Counted from the stretch's first letter, positions 34,670 to 42,636 are shown. The stretch is 64,000 nucleotides of DNA from JALZKA01 sp963754045 (GCA_963754045.1 CAVWEN010000003.1:434001-498000), one strand, 5' to 3'. Program-made: numbers and translations. Notes: generated by a model not told the origin, from the sequence alone.

Positions 34670-36076
34670 TTAGACCACTTCGTAGCCGGTCGGGATGACG
34701 ATTACGAATCGCGAGCCCTCGCCGGGCGAGGATTCGAGTTCGACGTGGCCGTCGTGGGCCTCCGCGATCGCGCGGACGATCGCGAGCCCAAGGCCCGCTC
34801 CACGAGCTGTAGCGGCACCCTCGCCGGCGAAGCGCTCGAAGATGCGCTCCTGGTCGGGAACGGCGATCCCATCGCCCTCGTCGCGCACCCAGAGGCGTGC
34901 TTCGCCGTAGCGAATCGAGCTGCCGACCGCGATGACCTGGCCGCCGTGCGTGTGCCGGACGGCGTTCTGGGCAAGATTCATGACCGCCGAGGTGAGCCGA
35001 TGCTGATCAGCCGCCACCAGGCCGACACCGGCTCCATCCATCGTCCAGCGCCTCACTCCCAGCGTCCGGGCCTTGGCAAACAGCTCATGGGTGAGCAGGT
35101 CGAGGTCGAGCGGCTCGGTGCGCAGGAAGTCGGGCCGGTCCGATCGGGCCAGCAGTAGGAGGTCGTCGACGAGTCTCGCCATGCGCTCCAGCTCGTCCTC
35201 GATCACGGCAGTGGCTTCCCTGCGCTCGGCGGGATCGTCACCCAAGGTCTCCAGATTCCCGCGGATCACCGTGATCGGGGTCCGCAGTTCGTGGCCGACG
35301 TCCGCCAGAAACTCCTTCTGGTCGGCAAAGGCGTGCTCCAGCCGGTCGAGCATCGAGTTGAAGGTGCGACCGAGCGCGGCGATCTCGTCGCCGCCACGAG
35401 CATCGACCCGGGCCGAAAGGTCACTCTCGGTGATCTCACGCGTGGTCCGGGCGAGTGATCGCAACGGCTGGACGGCGCGGCCGGCAGCTAGCCAGATGAA
35501 GAGGGAAGCCAGGAGGGTGACCACGATGCTCACGCCGGCCGCAATCCGCACTGCGCTCTCGACCTGATCACGCTCGTTCGACAGGAGTTTGGCTGCGACC
35601 AAGCTGCCCGTTTCGCCGCCGCCGCTGACCGGGACGGCTACATACCGCGCGTCGCCGACGGCGGTCGCGACCTCGCCGCTACGTGGTCCCGGCATCTCCG
35701 CAAGGGAGTCGAAAGCATCGGCCGACTCGATCGGCGCGTCCAGGGTTGCTTCAAAGCGCTCGCCCTCGATCGATGTGATCAGCAGGCCGTCCTCCAGCGG
35801 GCGCTCGCGATCGAGAAAGGTCTGGAAGATCGTCGGAAGATCGCCCTCGAACTCACGTCCCGTGTCCGGATCGATCCCGGCCTCGGTCAGGCCGCGCAGC
35901 GCGTTGACCTGGCTCGTCAGCGTCTGCTGAACCTCGTCGCCAATCCTTGAGAGCAGGACCTCACGCAAGACCAGCAACGAAGCGGCCGTCGAGACCACGA
36001 GCAGGGCGAGGAACGAGACGAGCACGCGAGCTCGCACGTCGGCAAGTACGGGCAGTTGCTTGCGCGGCACGGACAC
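34670..36076 (-). CDS. HAMP-domain sensor histidine kinase
   Basis: A 468-residue kinase. Membrane helices at about residues 15-37 and 180-203 flank a ~140-residue extracytoplasmic sensor. Then come HAMP (AGRAVQPLRSLARTTREITESDLSARVDARGGDEIAALGRTFNSM), the phospho-acceptor His in FLADVGHELRTPITVIRGNLE, and the ATPase domain with NAVRHTHGG, VRDEGDGI and GAGLGLAIVRAIAEAH. It is the partner of the OmpR-type regulator encoded 1 bp downstream. GTG start; TAGTTT at 36083-36088 on this strand is 6 nt upstream, fitting a leaderless mRNA. Confidence 0.93.
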   Translation of the reverse strand: MSVPRKQLPVLADVRARVLVSFLALLVVSTAASLLVLREVLLSRIGDEVQQTLTSQVNALRGLTEAGIDPDTGREFEGDLPTIFQTFLDRERPLEDGLLITSIEGERFEATLDAPIESADAFDSLAEMPGPRSGEVATAVGDARYVAVPVSGGGETGSLVAAKLLSNERDQVESAVRIAAGVSIVVTLLASLFIWLAAGRAVQPLRSLARTTREITESDLSARVDARGGDEIAALGRTFNSMLDRLEHAFADQKEFLADVGHELRTPITVIRGNLETLGDDPAERREATAVIEDELERMARLVDDLLLLARSDRPDFLRTEPLDLDLLTHELFAKARTLGVRRWTMDGAGVGLVAADQHRLTSAVMNLAQNAVRHTHGGQVIAVGSSIRYGEARLWVRDEGDGIAVPDQERIFERFAGEGAATARGAGLGLAIVRAIAEAHDGHVELESSPGEGSRFVIVIPTGYEVV

Positions 36077-36082
36077 GCGAGG

Positions 36083-36088
36083 AAACTA
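36083..36088 (-). promoter_or_regulatory. -10 element TAGTTT for HK-RR operon
   Basis: TAGTTT on the minus strand, 6 nt before the GTG of the histidine-kinase gene; leaderless-type spacing. No clear -35 box. Confidence 0.45.
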
Positions 36089-36159
36089 GCGGGGGCGCGG
36101 CGTTTACAGGGAAAGCCTGGTGTAGCCCGGGTAGCTTCCTGCGGGACGGAGCCGTCGCC

Positions 36160-36525
36160 TCACCGGCCTGCCACGCGAAGCCGAATCGCCGCGACTGAGC
36201 TCTCGTACTGCGAACCTGTCGGAGTGCTGGCGTCCCGGTTCAACTCCTGATCGCCCGTGCCGCCGCCAGCGGGAACGGTGCCTCCGAATGGCACCGCCGT
36301 CGCACCGCTCGACACGCTGGGCTGGGCCCGCCCGCCGGGGGCATCTGACCCATGGGTCCCGCTGTGCTGGTCAGGCGCAAGCGCGATCTCCGCTTTGTGC
36401 CCTCCGGCTTTGATGCCGATCAGATCTCCAGGGTTCTCGGGCAGCAGGAATGCCAGATAGACAATCGCTCCAAGTACCGCGACGGCAACCGCCTGCAATG
36501 CGACCGCTCTTTGCCGGGAACTCAC
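36160..36525 (-). CDS. Small membrane-anchored or secreted protein, function unknown
   Basis: A 121-residue protein with one N-terminal hydrophobic helix (VALQAVAVAVLGAIVYLAFLLP) followed by a Gly/Ser/Thr/Pro-rich, probably disordered extracytoplasmic tail. GTG start. It lies 83 bp upstream of the HK-RR operon, same strand, and diverges from the LPFTG protein gene across the direct-repeat region, which suggests joint control by the two-component system. Composition is less biased than a random shadow frame, but no family is recognised. Confidence 0.5.
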   Translation of the reverse strand: MSSRQRAVALQAVAVAVLGAIVYLAFLLPENPGDLIGIKAGGHKAEIALAPDQHSGTHGSDAPGGRAQPSVSSGATAVPFGGTVPAGGGTGDQELNRDASTPTGSQYESSVAAIRLRVAGR

Positions 36526-36576
36526 GAGGCGCTCAATTCATGGCGCGCACGCATAGGTTGAACCTTGCGCACGATC

Positions 36577-36677
36577 ATGAGACTCGGATGAGAGCGGGAT
36601 GAGACGGGCGCTCAAACTACGCGCGGAAGGGTGATTGCATGAGACGAGTTCTCATCCGTGGCTCACGGTGCTCTCAC
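36577..36677. promoter_or_regulatory. Two opposed arrays of three 11-bp direct repeats (response-regulator operator)
   Basis: Plus strand: ATGAGACTCGG, ATGAGAGCGGG, ATGAGACGGGC, contiguous at 36577, 36588 and 36599. Minus strand: GTGAGAGCACC, GTGAGCCACGG, ATGAGAACTCG, contiguous at 36677-36667, 36666-36656 and 36655-36645. One more plus copy at 36639 forms the dyad ATGAGA-N5-TCTCAT with the last. Strict 11-bp phasing is the hallmark of OmpR/PhoB-family sites. The arrays lie between divergent surface-protein genes and 0.5 kb from the OmpR/HK operon. Confidence 0.65.
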
Positions 36678-36735
36678 GCCGCGGACCTACCTTGCTGCAT
36701 ACACCGACGGCAACCCCTGGGGGTTTTGACAGCTC

Positions 36736-37062
36736 ATGACAACGATTAGCAAGCTTCGCAAGGCAGCGGCCGCCGCACTCGTCGTGACGCTGCTCGGAAC
36801 TTCTTTGGCGCCGGCAACGTCGCTGGCGCAGTCGCAGGACTGCCTCGATCCCACTGGCGCTCAGTACCGGACCAACCAAGAGTGTGTGGAAGACAGCGCC
36901 GGCAGCGGGGGTAGTGGCAGCACCAGCGCGCCCGTCCTCGAGCGCAATGTCGGACCGCTTCCGTTTACCGGCTTTGACGTGATCGCAATGAGCGCGGTCG
37001 CGCTCGCTGTGGCCGGCCTCGGACTGCTCCTGCAGCGTGCGGTCGCGCGCCAGCCTGAGTAG
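36736..37062 (+). CDS. Small LPFTG-anchored surface protein
   Basis: A 108-residue precursor. It has a signal peptide (KLRKAAAAALVVTLLGTSLAPATSLAQS), a ~55-residue mature region with two Cys (DCLDPTGAQYRTNQEC) and a Gly/Ser linker, then a sorting signal: GPLPFTG, a hydrophobic helix (FDVIAMSAVALAVAGLGLLL) and a basic tail (QRAVARQPE). It should be attached to peptidoglycan by a sortase; the class E sortase at 10557-11288 is the only one in the window. Downstream of the 11-bp repeat arrays and followed by a strong terminator, it is probably a monocistronic, regulated gene. Confidence 0.8.
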   Translation: MTTISKLRKAAAAALVVTLLGTSLAPATSLAQSQDCLDPTGAQYRTNQECVEDSAGSGGSGSTSAPVLERNVGPLPFTGFDVIAMSAVALAVAGLGLLLQRAVARQPE

Positions 37063-37093
37063 TCATACCCAGACCTTCAGGGAGTAATGGAAA

Positions 37094-37123
37094 AGCGCCG
37101 GCCTCAGGGCCGGCGCTTTTTTG
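37094..37123 (+). terminator. Strong intrinsic terminator
   Basis: A perfect 10-bp stem AGCGCCGGCC/GGCCGGCGCT (37094-37103, 37108-37117) with a 4-nt loop and T6 tail, preceded by AAAA, so it can work in both directions. It ends the LPFTG gene and, on the other strand, the nfo gene, whose stop lies within it. Confidence 0.9.
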
Positions 37124-37997
37124 TTGTGCTCTCTGTGCGAGCCCGGTTGCGCATGCCCTCACGTCGCAGGCGCTTCGCCTTGGCGACTTCGGCTCCGTCG
37201 GCGCCCTGCCGGTTGGGCCCGGGCGTCTCGAGCACGGCCGGAAGTCCCTCGAACCGAGGTTCAGAGAGGAACACCCGCAGGCCACGGTCGCCCAACTCGC
37301 CCTTCCCTAGGCTGGCGTGCCGGTCGCGGTTGGAACCGAGGGGCATCTTCGAGTCGTTGATGTGCAGCGCAACGAGGCGCTCGAGGCCGATCTCCGCCTC
37401 GACTTCGTCGACGAGAGCCGCCAGCGGTGCCCGGCGCCGAACCTCGAAGCCCGATGCGAGCAGGTGGCAGCAGTCCAGGCATAGGCCGATGCGCTCGCCA
37501 CCACCGCCGAGCTCGATCAAGCGGGCAAGCTCACCGACGTTGCGACCGAGCGTTCCCATCGCGCCGGCCGTGTCTTCCAGCAGGATGGGGCACGTGTCAG
37601 TCTCGGCCAGCGCTTCTCGCAGAGCTTCCCCGACGGCCCTCATGCACGTCTCGTAATCCCGCCCCTTCTGCGATCCCGGATGCAGCACAACGCCCGCGGC
37701 CCCTATTCGGTCGCCCAGGCGCAAGGCGTTCTTGAGAGCGGCCAAGGACTTGCCGCGAACCTCGCTCTCGAGCGAAGCGCAATTGATCAGATAGACCGCG
37801 TGAATCAGGACCGCCTCCACAGGAGATGAGGCCATCGACTCGCGAAACTCCGCCACGCTCTCGTCGGTGTGATTCGTGGGTCGCCACGCCCGCGAACTCT
37901 GATGAAAGATCTGGATCGCGTCACAGCCGAGCTCGATGCCACGCTCGATCGTCATGGGCAGCCCGCCCGCTGTGGAAACATGAGCGCCGATCAACAA
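37104..37997 (-). CDS. nfo: Endonuclease IV (AP endonuclease)
   Basis: A 297-residue TIM-barrel enzyme that cleaves 5' of abasic sites in base excision repair. Family motifs are present: LLIGAHVSTAGGL at the start, AIQIFHQSSRAW, VLHPGSQKG, ILLEDTAGAMGTLGRNVGELARLI, GLCLDCCHLLASGF (usual D-x-C-H), LHINDSKMPLGSNRDRHASLGKGELG, and VLETPG; zinc-ligand His, Glu and Asp residues are in place. The TTG at 37995-37997 fits the family length; the longer frame to 38138 runs through the divergent gltX. Only one base separates the two divergent start codons. Confidence 0.93.
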   Translation of the reverse strand: MLIGAHVSTAGGLPMTIERGIELGCDAIQIFHQSSRAWRPTNHTDESVAEFRESMASSPVEAVLIHAVYLINCASLESEVRGKSLAALKNALRLGDRIGAAGVVLHPGSQKGRDYETCMRAVGEALREALAETDTCPILLEDTAGAMGTLGRNVGELARLIELGGGGERIGLCLDCCHLLASGFEVRRRAPLAALVDEVEAEIGLERLVALHINDSKMPLGSNRDRHASLGKGELGDRGLRVFLSEPRFEGLPAVLETPGPNRQGADGAEVAKAKRLRREGMRNRARTESTTKKRRP

Positions 37998-37998
37998 C

Positions 37999-39357
37999 GT
38001 GTCGTCAACCCCTTTGAAACTTCGCTTCGCCCCATCCCCGACCGGTGCCCTGCACATCGGTGGCGCACGCACGGCACTGTACAACTGGCTTGTCGCCCGG
38101 AGCTCGGGCGGGGAGTTCGTTCTGCGGATCGAAGACACCGACCGCGAGCGCTCGACGCCGGAGAACGTGGACCAAATCCTCGATGCCTTGCGCTGGTTGG
38201 AGCTGGACTGGGACGGGGAGCCGGTCAGCCAGTTCGAGCGCCGTGAGCATCACACGGAATCGATCGAGCGGCTGTTGGCCTCCGGCGCTGCCTACAGGGA
38301 CGCCGCCGCCGCCGAGGACGTCAAGGCCTGGAAGCAGGCAAACGGCAACCGCGGGTATCGAGGCGAGTCGGCTGATGTGGGCGCCGTGCGCCTGCGCGTG
38401 CCCGACGAAGGGGATACCGTCGTGGCCGACCTGATCCGGGGCGAGGTGGCGTTCCCGAATCGAGCCCAAGACGATTTCGTGATCGCCCGAGCCGACGGAA
38501 CCCCGCTCTACAACCTCGCCGTCGCGGTCGACGACGCGGAGATGGGAATCACCGACGTGGTCCGCGGCGACGATCATCTCTCGAACTCTCCAAAGCAGGC
38601 CCTGGTGCTGGCCGCGTTGGGAGAGGAGCCACCTCGCTATGCGCATCTGCCGCTGTTGCACGGCCCGGACGGGAAAAAGCTCTCAAAGCGCCACGGCGCG
38701 GCTTCGGTCCAGGAGCTGCGCGACCTGGGATACCTGCCTGCTGCGATCCGGAACTACCTGGCTCTCCTGGGCTGGGGCACGGACGACGATGAGACGATCC
38801 TGAGCACTGCCGAGCTGCTCTCACGCTTCAGCCTCAATCGCGTCGGCCGGGCATCCGCGATCTTCGACGATCGCAAGCTCCGTTGGCTGAACGGGCGCTT
38901 CATGCGTGGGCTGCCATTACCCGAGTACGCCGAAGCGCTCGTGGGCCACCTTGAGCGGGACGGATTGGAGGTGCCGGAGCGCGAGCCGCTGATCGACGCC
39001 TGCGCGATCGCCCAGGACAAGGCCCAGACGCTCGGAGAGGTTTGGCCGCTGATTGGGTTCCTGTTCAATTCCCCGGTCAGGGACGAGGAGGCGCGAGCGA
39101 AGTTCCTGGGCCCGGAGAGCCTCGGTCCGCTGCGAGCGGCACGGGCTGCGATTGCAGCTAGCGACCCATTCGACGCGCAAACCCTCGAGCGCGACCTCGG
39201 CGCCGTGGTCGAGCGCGAGGGCGTCAAAGCGAAGGCGCTTTACCAGCCGATTCGGGTCGCGATCACCGGCACTACCGTGTCCCCGGGCATCTTCGACTCA
39301 TTGGTGGCGCTGGGTCGCGAGCGGGCGCTCGAGCGCATCGACGCCGCCCTGGCCTAA
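37999..39357 (+). CDS. gltX: Glutamyl-tRNA synthetase
   Basis: A 452-residue class I synthetase charging tRNA-Glu (and probably tRNA-Gln, given gatCAB in this window). HIGH motif: RFAPSPTGALHIGGARTALYN. KMSKS equivalent: GKKLSKRHGA. Conserved FVLRIEDTDRERSTPE and LYNLAVAVDDAEMGITDVVRGDDHLSNSPKQ are present; the C-terminal anticodon-binding region is intact. GTG start at 37999, one base from the divergent nfo start, with no Shine-Dalgarno. Confidence 0.96.
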   Translation: MSSTPLKLRFAPSPTGALHIGGARTALYNWLVARSSGGEFVLRIEDTDRERSTPENVDQILDALRWLELDWDGEPVSQFERREHHTESIERLLASGAAYRDAAAAEDVKAWKQANGNRGYRGESADVGAVRLRVPDEGDTVVADLIRGEVAFPNRAQDDFVIARADGTPLYNLAVAVDDAEMGITDVVRGDDHLSNSPKQALVLAALGEEPPRYAHLPLLHGPDGKKLSKRHGAASVQELRDLGYLPAAIRNYLALLGWGTDDDETILSTAELLSRFSLNRVGRASAIFDDRKLRWLNGRFMRGLPLPEYAEALVGHLERDGLEVPEREPLIDACAIAQDKAQTLGEVWPLIGFLFNSPVRDEEARAKFLGPESLGPLRAARAAIAASDPFDAQTLERDLGAVVEREGVKAKALYQPIRVAITGTTVSPGIFDSLVALGRERALERIDAALA

Positions 39358-39413
39358 ACACCCGCGGCGTTTCTGCCGATGTAGGGGCGAGCGCCCGGGG
39401 CATAGATGCCCGC

Positions 39414-40511
39414 GTGCGCTCAGGCAACGGAAGGTTTCAGTGGATTGAGCGTGTCCCCGTGAGCACAGATACAGCCGCGTCCGTGGCCGCACGCCCGATG
39501 GGGGCCGGCGGCAGGCGGCTTTCCGCGGCCTTCGACGCGGTGTCGAGTCTGCCCGCCCTCGCCGAGGCCCGGGAGCGCGTGATCGCGCTCGCCGAACAGC
39601 AGGCGCCTTCGACCGGCGATGTCGCGGACGCGATCGAGACGGATACCGGGATCGCCATCGCGGTGATGCAGGCTGCCAACAATGGCGCTGGCCCGCGCGG
39701 GCGCACGGGGGGTGTGCTGGAGGCCGTCGAGTCACTGCGCAGCGGTCGGATCGTTGCGATCGCTGCTCGCATGGAGACCTACGACATGCTCGGGCCACGG
39801 AGTTCGGGGAGCGATCGCTTTGAACGGCTCCGTCGCCATGGCATTGCGGTGCGCTCCGCGGCAGGAAGGGTCGCCGACCTCGCTCGCATGCCCAACCACG
39901 ACGAGCTTTCGGTAGCGGCGATGTTCCACGACGTGGGCCGCCTCGTGATCGGGGAGCTCTATGGGCATGAGCACGCGATCGGTCCGACGCCCGAAGAGGC
40001 GCCCGACGATCTCATCCGTCGTGAGCGGCGCGAGCTGGGCATCGACCATGCGCTCGTCGGCGCCGTCCTCATTCGTCGCTGGGGTCTTCCTGGCGCGATC
40101 GCGAGCGCGGTCGAGCGCCACCACTCGCCCGATGCCGACGGCATGGCCGGAGCGATTCGCCTCGCCGACCTGGTGGTGCATCACGCGTCGGGGCACCGCG
40201 TGGCGCCGGACACGCTTCGCGAAGCCGCGGGCAGGATCGGCGTCGACGAAAACGGGGTTCGGCGTTTGCTCTTTGCGTATCCGGCCTCTGGTGAGCCCCG
40301 CCGCCGCGCTTCGGAACCCTGCCCGCTCTCGGTGCGTGAGATAGACGCGCTGAGGGGACTGGCCGAGGGCAAGGTCTACAAGCAGATCGCCCAGGAGCTA
40401 TCGCTTTCGGTGAGCACGGTTCGCACGCACCTGCACAACGTCTACAAGAAGATCGACGCGGTCGATCGCGCCCAGGCGGTCCTCATCGCCCGCGACCGTA
40501 ACTGGATCTAG
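39414..40511 (+). CDS. HDOD domain - LuxR HTH regulator
   Basis: A 365-residue protein. An HDOD domain (about residues 38-270) opens with SSLPALAEARERVIALAEQQ and includes MFHDVGRLVIGELYG and DHALVGAVLIRRWGLPGAIASAVERHHSPD, which retains His/Asp residues often lost in HDOD. A C-terminal LuxR HTH (LSVREIDALRGLAEGKVYKQIAQELSLSVSTVRTHLHNVYKKIDAVDRAQAVLIARD) follows. HDOD with DNA-binding output is unusual. Start GTG 39414; GTG 39459 is an alternative. Its stop shares CTAG with the convergent LuxR gene. Confidence 0.87.
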   Translation: MRSGNGRFQWIERVPVSTDTAASVAARPMGAGGRRLSAAFDAVSSLPALAEARERVIALAEQQAPSTGDVADAIETDTGIAIAVMQAANNGAGPRGRTGGVLEAVESLRSGRIVAIAARMETYDMLGPRSSGSDRFERLRRHGIAVRSAAGRVADLARMPNHDELSVAAMFHDVGRLVIGELYGHEHAIGPTPEEAPDDLIRRERRELGIDHALVGAVLIRRWGLPGAIASAVERHHSPDADGMAGAIRLADLVVHHASGHRVAPDTLREAAGRIGVDENGVRRLLFAYPASGEPRRRASEPCPLSVREIDALRGLAEGKVYKQIAQELSLSVSTVRTHLHNVYKKIDAVDRAQAVLIARDRNWI

Positions 40512-41116
40512 TCGATAACGCCGCAGCGCAGGCCGATCGCGACGGCGTGGGCGCGGTCGCGCGCCGTCAGACGGGCAAGCATGCCCTTGGTATGGGTACG
40601 CACGGTTTCGGCGCTGAGACTGAGGCTCTCGGCGACGTCGGTGGTGGACTGGCCGTCGGCGAGGAGTTGGAGGATCTCCCGCTGGCGACGCGTCAGCGCG
40701 GCCTTTTTGCCGTTGGTTGCGGGGTCGACGAAGCAATCGGAGTCGGCGGCGGCATCAACGGCTTGCGCCAGAGCTTCGGGCGGTGAGCTCTTGGCGACGA
40801 ACGCGGAGGCCCCGGCATCGAGTGCGGCCGAAGCCGCGTGCCGCTCGGCCCGCCGGGCGTGGGCCACGATGCCGGTGCCCGGCATGGCTTTGCGGATCGC
40901 GCGAATCATGGTGGCGCCGCTGGGACCACCCTCGTTGCGGCCAGGCTCGAGTTCGACGATGGCGACGTCGAAGCCGCCGCAATCGGTAAGGGCGTCCATC
41001 GCCCCGCGCCAGCACGAGGCCTCCTCGACCTCATAGCGGCCATCCAAAAGTTCGCGCACGCCCAGTCGGACCACGGGGTGGCCGTCCACAACCAGGCAGC
41101 GTCGATCCTCACTCAC
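40508..41116 (-). CDS. NarL-like regulator with pseudo-receiver
   Basis: A 202-residue protein with NarL/FixJ layout. The receiver begins CLVVDGHPVVRLGVRELLDG and keeps a conserved-lysine-like AKSSPPEAL, but the usual phospho-acceptor Asp at the end of beta-3 is Glu (FDVAIVELEPGRNEGG), and the first acidic pair is reduced to VVDGH. It is probably phosphorylation-independent or locked on. The HTH (LTRRQREILQLLADGQSTTDVAESLSLSAETVRTHTKGMLARLTARDRAHAVAIGL) is intact. AAGGGG lies ~10 nt before the GTG. No histidine kinase is adjacent. Confidence 0.88.
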   Translation of the reverse strand: MSEDRRCLVVDGHPVVRLGVRELLDGRYEVEEASCWRGAMDALTDCGGFDVAIVELEPGRNEGGPSGATMIRAIRKAMPGTGIVAHARRAERHAASAALDAGASAFVAKSSPPEALAQAVDAAADSDCFVDPATNGKKAALTRRQREILQLLADGQSTTDVAESLSLSAETVRTHTKGMLARLTARDRAHAVAIGLRCGVID

Positions 41117-41261
41117 TCAATCCAGCCCCTTCTTACGCGAGCCCTGAGCGGCTCAAAAAAAGACAAACCGGCGCCGTGGCCGGGTGCTGTTCCAATTTAC
41201 ACACCCCGCACAAGTGCATACGAGCGCCGTTCGCTAGGAGCGTGTTTTTCGTGGGGATCAT

Positions 41262-41267
41262 TAGGGT
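41262..41267 (+). promoter_or_regulatory. -10 element TAGGGT for Rrf2-cysK operon
   Basis: TAGGGT lies 10 nt before the GTG at 41278 and supports that start over in-frame GTG codons further up. An AGGAG at 41236-41240 would instead serve the GTG at 41251. Confidence 0.4.
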
Positions 41268-41277
41268 CGCTTGGCCG

Positions 41278-41685
41278 GTGATCTCCGTTACCTCCAAATC
41301 TCGCTACGCCGTGATCGCGATGGCCGAGCTAGCCCGCTCCGATGACGGCATGCCAATCCCGATCGCGCAGATCGCCGATCGGCGCGCGATGCCCGTGCAG
41401 TTCCTCGAGCAACTCTTCTCGACCCTGCGGCGGGCCGGGTTGCTCAACAGCCAGCGTGGCGTCAAGGGCGGGTACACGCTCGCTCGCCCCGCCGACGAGA
41501 TCACGGTCATTGAGGTCGTCCAGGCACTCGACGGCAGGGTGGGCCAGGAGGCCCACGAAGCGGGGGGGATCTGGGCCGAGGGCGTCGAGGCCCTGCGCGA
41601 GGTTTTCCGTTCCACGACGATCGCCGAGATCGCCCGCCGCGAGGATGAAGAGAGCGATGGCCCCAACGGCATGTATTACATCTAG
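41278..41685 (+). CDS. Rrf2-family regulator, CymR-like (no cluster cysteines)
   Basis: A 135-residue protein. VTSKSRYAVIAMAELARSDDG is the classic Rrf2 start, followed by the winged-HTH (IAQIADRRAMPVQFLEQLFSTLRRAGLLNSQRGVKGGYTLARPADEITVIEVVQALDG). The three Cys that bind an Fe-S cluster in IscR/NsrR are missing. The stop is 3 bp before cysK. In Bacillus and Staphylococcus the cluster-free Rrf2 protein CymR represses cysteine uptake genes and needs CysK as its partner, so a similar cysteine sensor is the best reading. GTG start at 41278 gives family-typical length; GTG 41251 is possible. Confidence 0.85.
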   Translation: MISVTSKSRYAVIAMAELARSDDGMPIPIAQIADRRAMPVQFLEQLFSTLRRAGLLNSQRGVKGGYTLARPADEITVIEVVQALDGRVGQEAHEAGGIWAEGVEALREVFRSTTIAEIARREDEESDGPNGMYYI

Positions 41686-41688
41686 CGC

Positions 41689-42636
41689 GTGACTCCCGAG
41701 GCAAACGTCCGCGCCCGTCTCACCCGTGAGGTCTCGGAGGCGATCGGCGACACCCCGATCGTGCCGTTGCGCCGCCTCTCGCCCGAAGGCGGAGGAGAGG
41801 TTCTGGCGAAACTCGAATACATGAATCCCGGGGGATCGGTGAAGGATCGGATCGGGGTCGCGATGATCGACGCGGCTGAGCGCGACGGTTTGATCGAGCC
41901 GGGCGGCGGCCCGGTGGTCGAGCCGACCAGCGGCAACACGGGGATCGCCCTCGCCCTCGTCTGTGCGGCGCGCGGGTACGAGCTGATCCTCACCCTCCCC
42001 GAGGGCATGAGCCGCGAGCGCACAAAGCTCCTGCGCGCCTACGGCGCCGACGTGCACGAGACGCCCTCGATGGGTGGAATGGGGGAGGCGATCGAGCTCG
42101 CCCGGCGGATCGTGGATGAGCGCAGCGGGTTCATGCCACAGCAGTTCTCCAACCCGGCCAACCCCGAGGTCCATCGCCAGACCACCGCCGAAGAGATCTG
42201 GCGTGATACGGGCGGCAAAGTTGACGCGCTGGTCTGCGGCGTCGGGACCGGTGGGACGATCACCGGCGTCGGGCAGCGCCTCAAAGAGCTGCGCCCCGGG
42301 CTTCGGTGCGTCGCCGTGGAGCCCGCCGGCTCGCCGGTGCTCTCCGGGGGGAAACCAGGCCCGCACAAAATCCAGGGCATCGGCGCCGGGTTCGTGCCCG
42401 ACGTCCTCGACCGCTCGGTAATTGACGACATCGCCCAGATCACCGACGAGCGCGCACTCCAAGTCGCGCGAGATACGGCTCGACAGGAAGGTCTTCTGGT
42501 CGGGATCTCGGCCGGCGCCGCGATCGCCGCGGCGCTCGATCTCGCGGTCGATCCTGGGTATGCGGGCAAGCGGATACTGGCGATCGCCTGCGACGGGGGC
42601 GAGCGCTACATGTCACTTCCGTTCTTCGCCGACTGA
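41689..42636 (+). CDS. cysK: Cysteine synthase A (O-acetylserine sulfhydrylase)
   Basis: A PLP enzyme of 315 residues making cysteine from O-acetylserine and sulfide. The PLP lysine is in NPGGSVKDRIGVAMIDAAE, substrate loop EPTSGNTGIALALVCAARGYELILTLPEGMS, phosphate loop CGVGTGGTITGVG, and the C-terminal LVGISAGAAIAAAL. It follows the Rrf2 regulator by 3 bp and is likely co-transcribed; cysE, which makes the substrate, lies at 47918. A conserved-loop hairpin follows the stop. Confidence 0.95.
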   Translation: MTPEANVRARLTREVSEAIGDTPIVPLRRLSPEGGGEVLAKLEYMNPGGSVKDRIGVAMIDAAERDGLIEPGGGPVVEPTSGNTGIALALVCAARGYELILTLPEGMSRERTKLLRAYGADVHETPSMGGMGEAIELARRIVDERSGFMPQQFSNPANPEVHRQTTAEEIWRDTGGKVDALVCGVGTGGTITGVGQRLKELRPGLRCVAVEPAGSPVLSGGKPGPHKIQGIGAGFVPDVLDRSVIDDIAQITDERALQVARDTARQEGLLVGISAGAAIAAALDLAVDPGYAGKRILAIACDGGERYMSLPFFAD

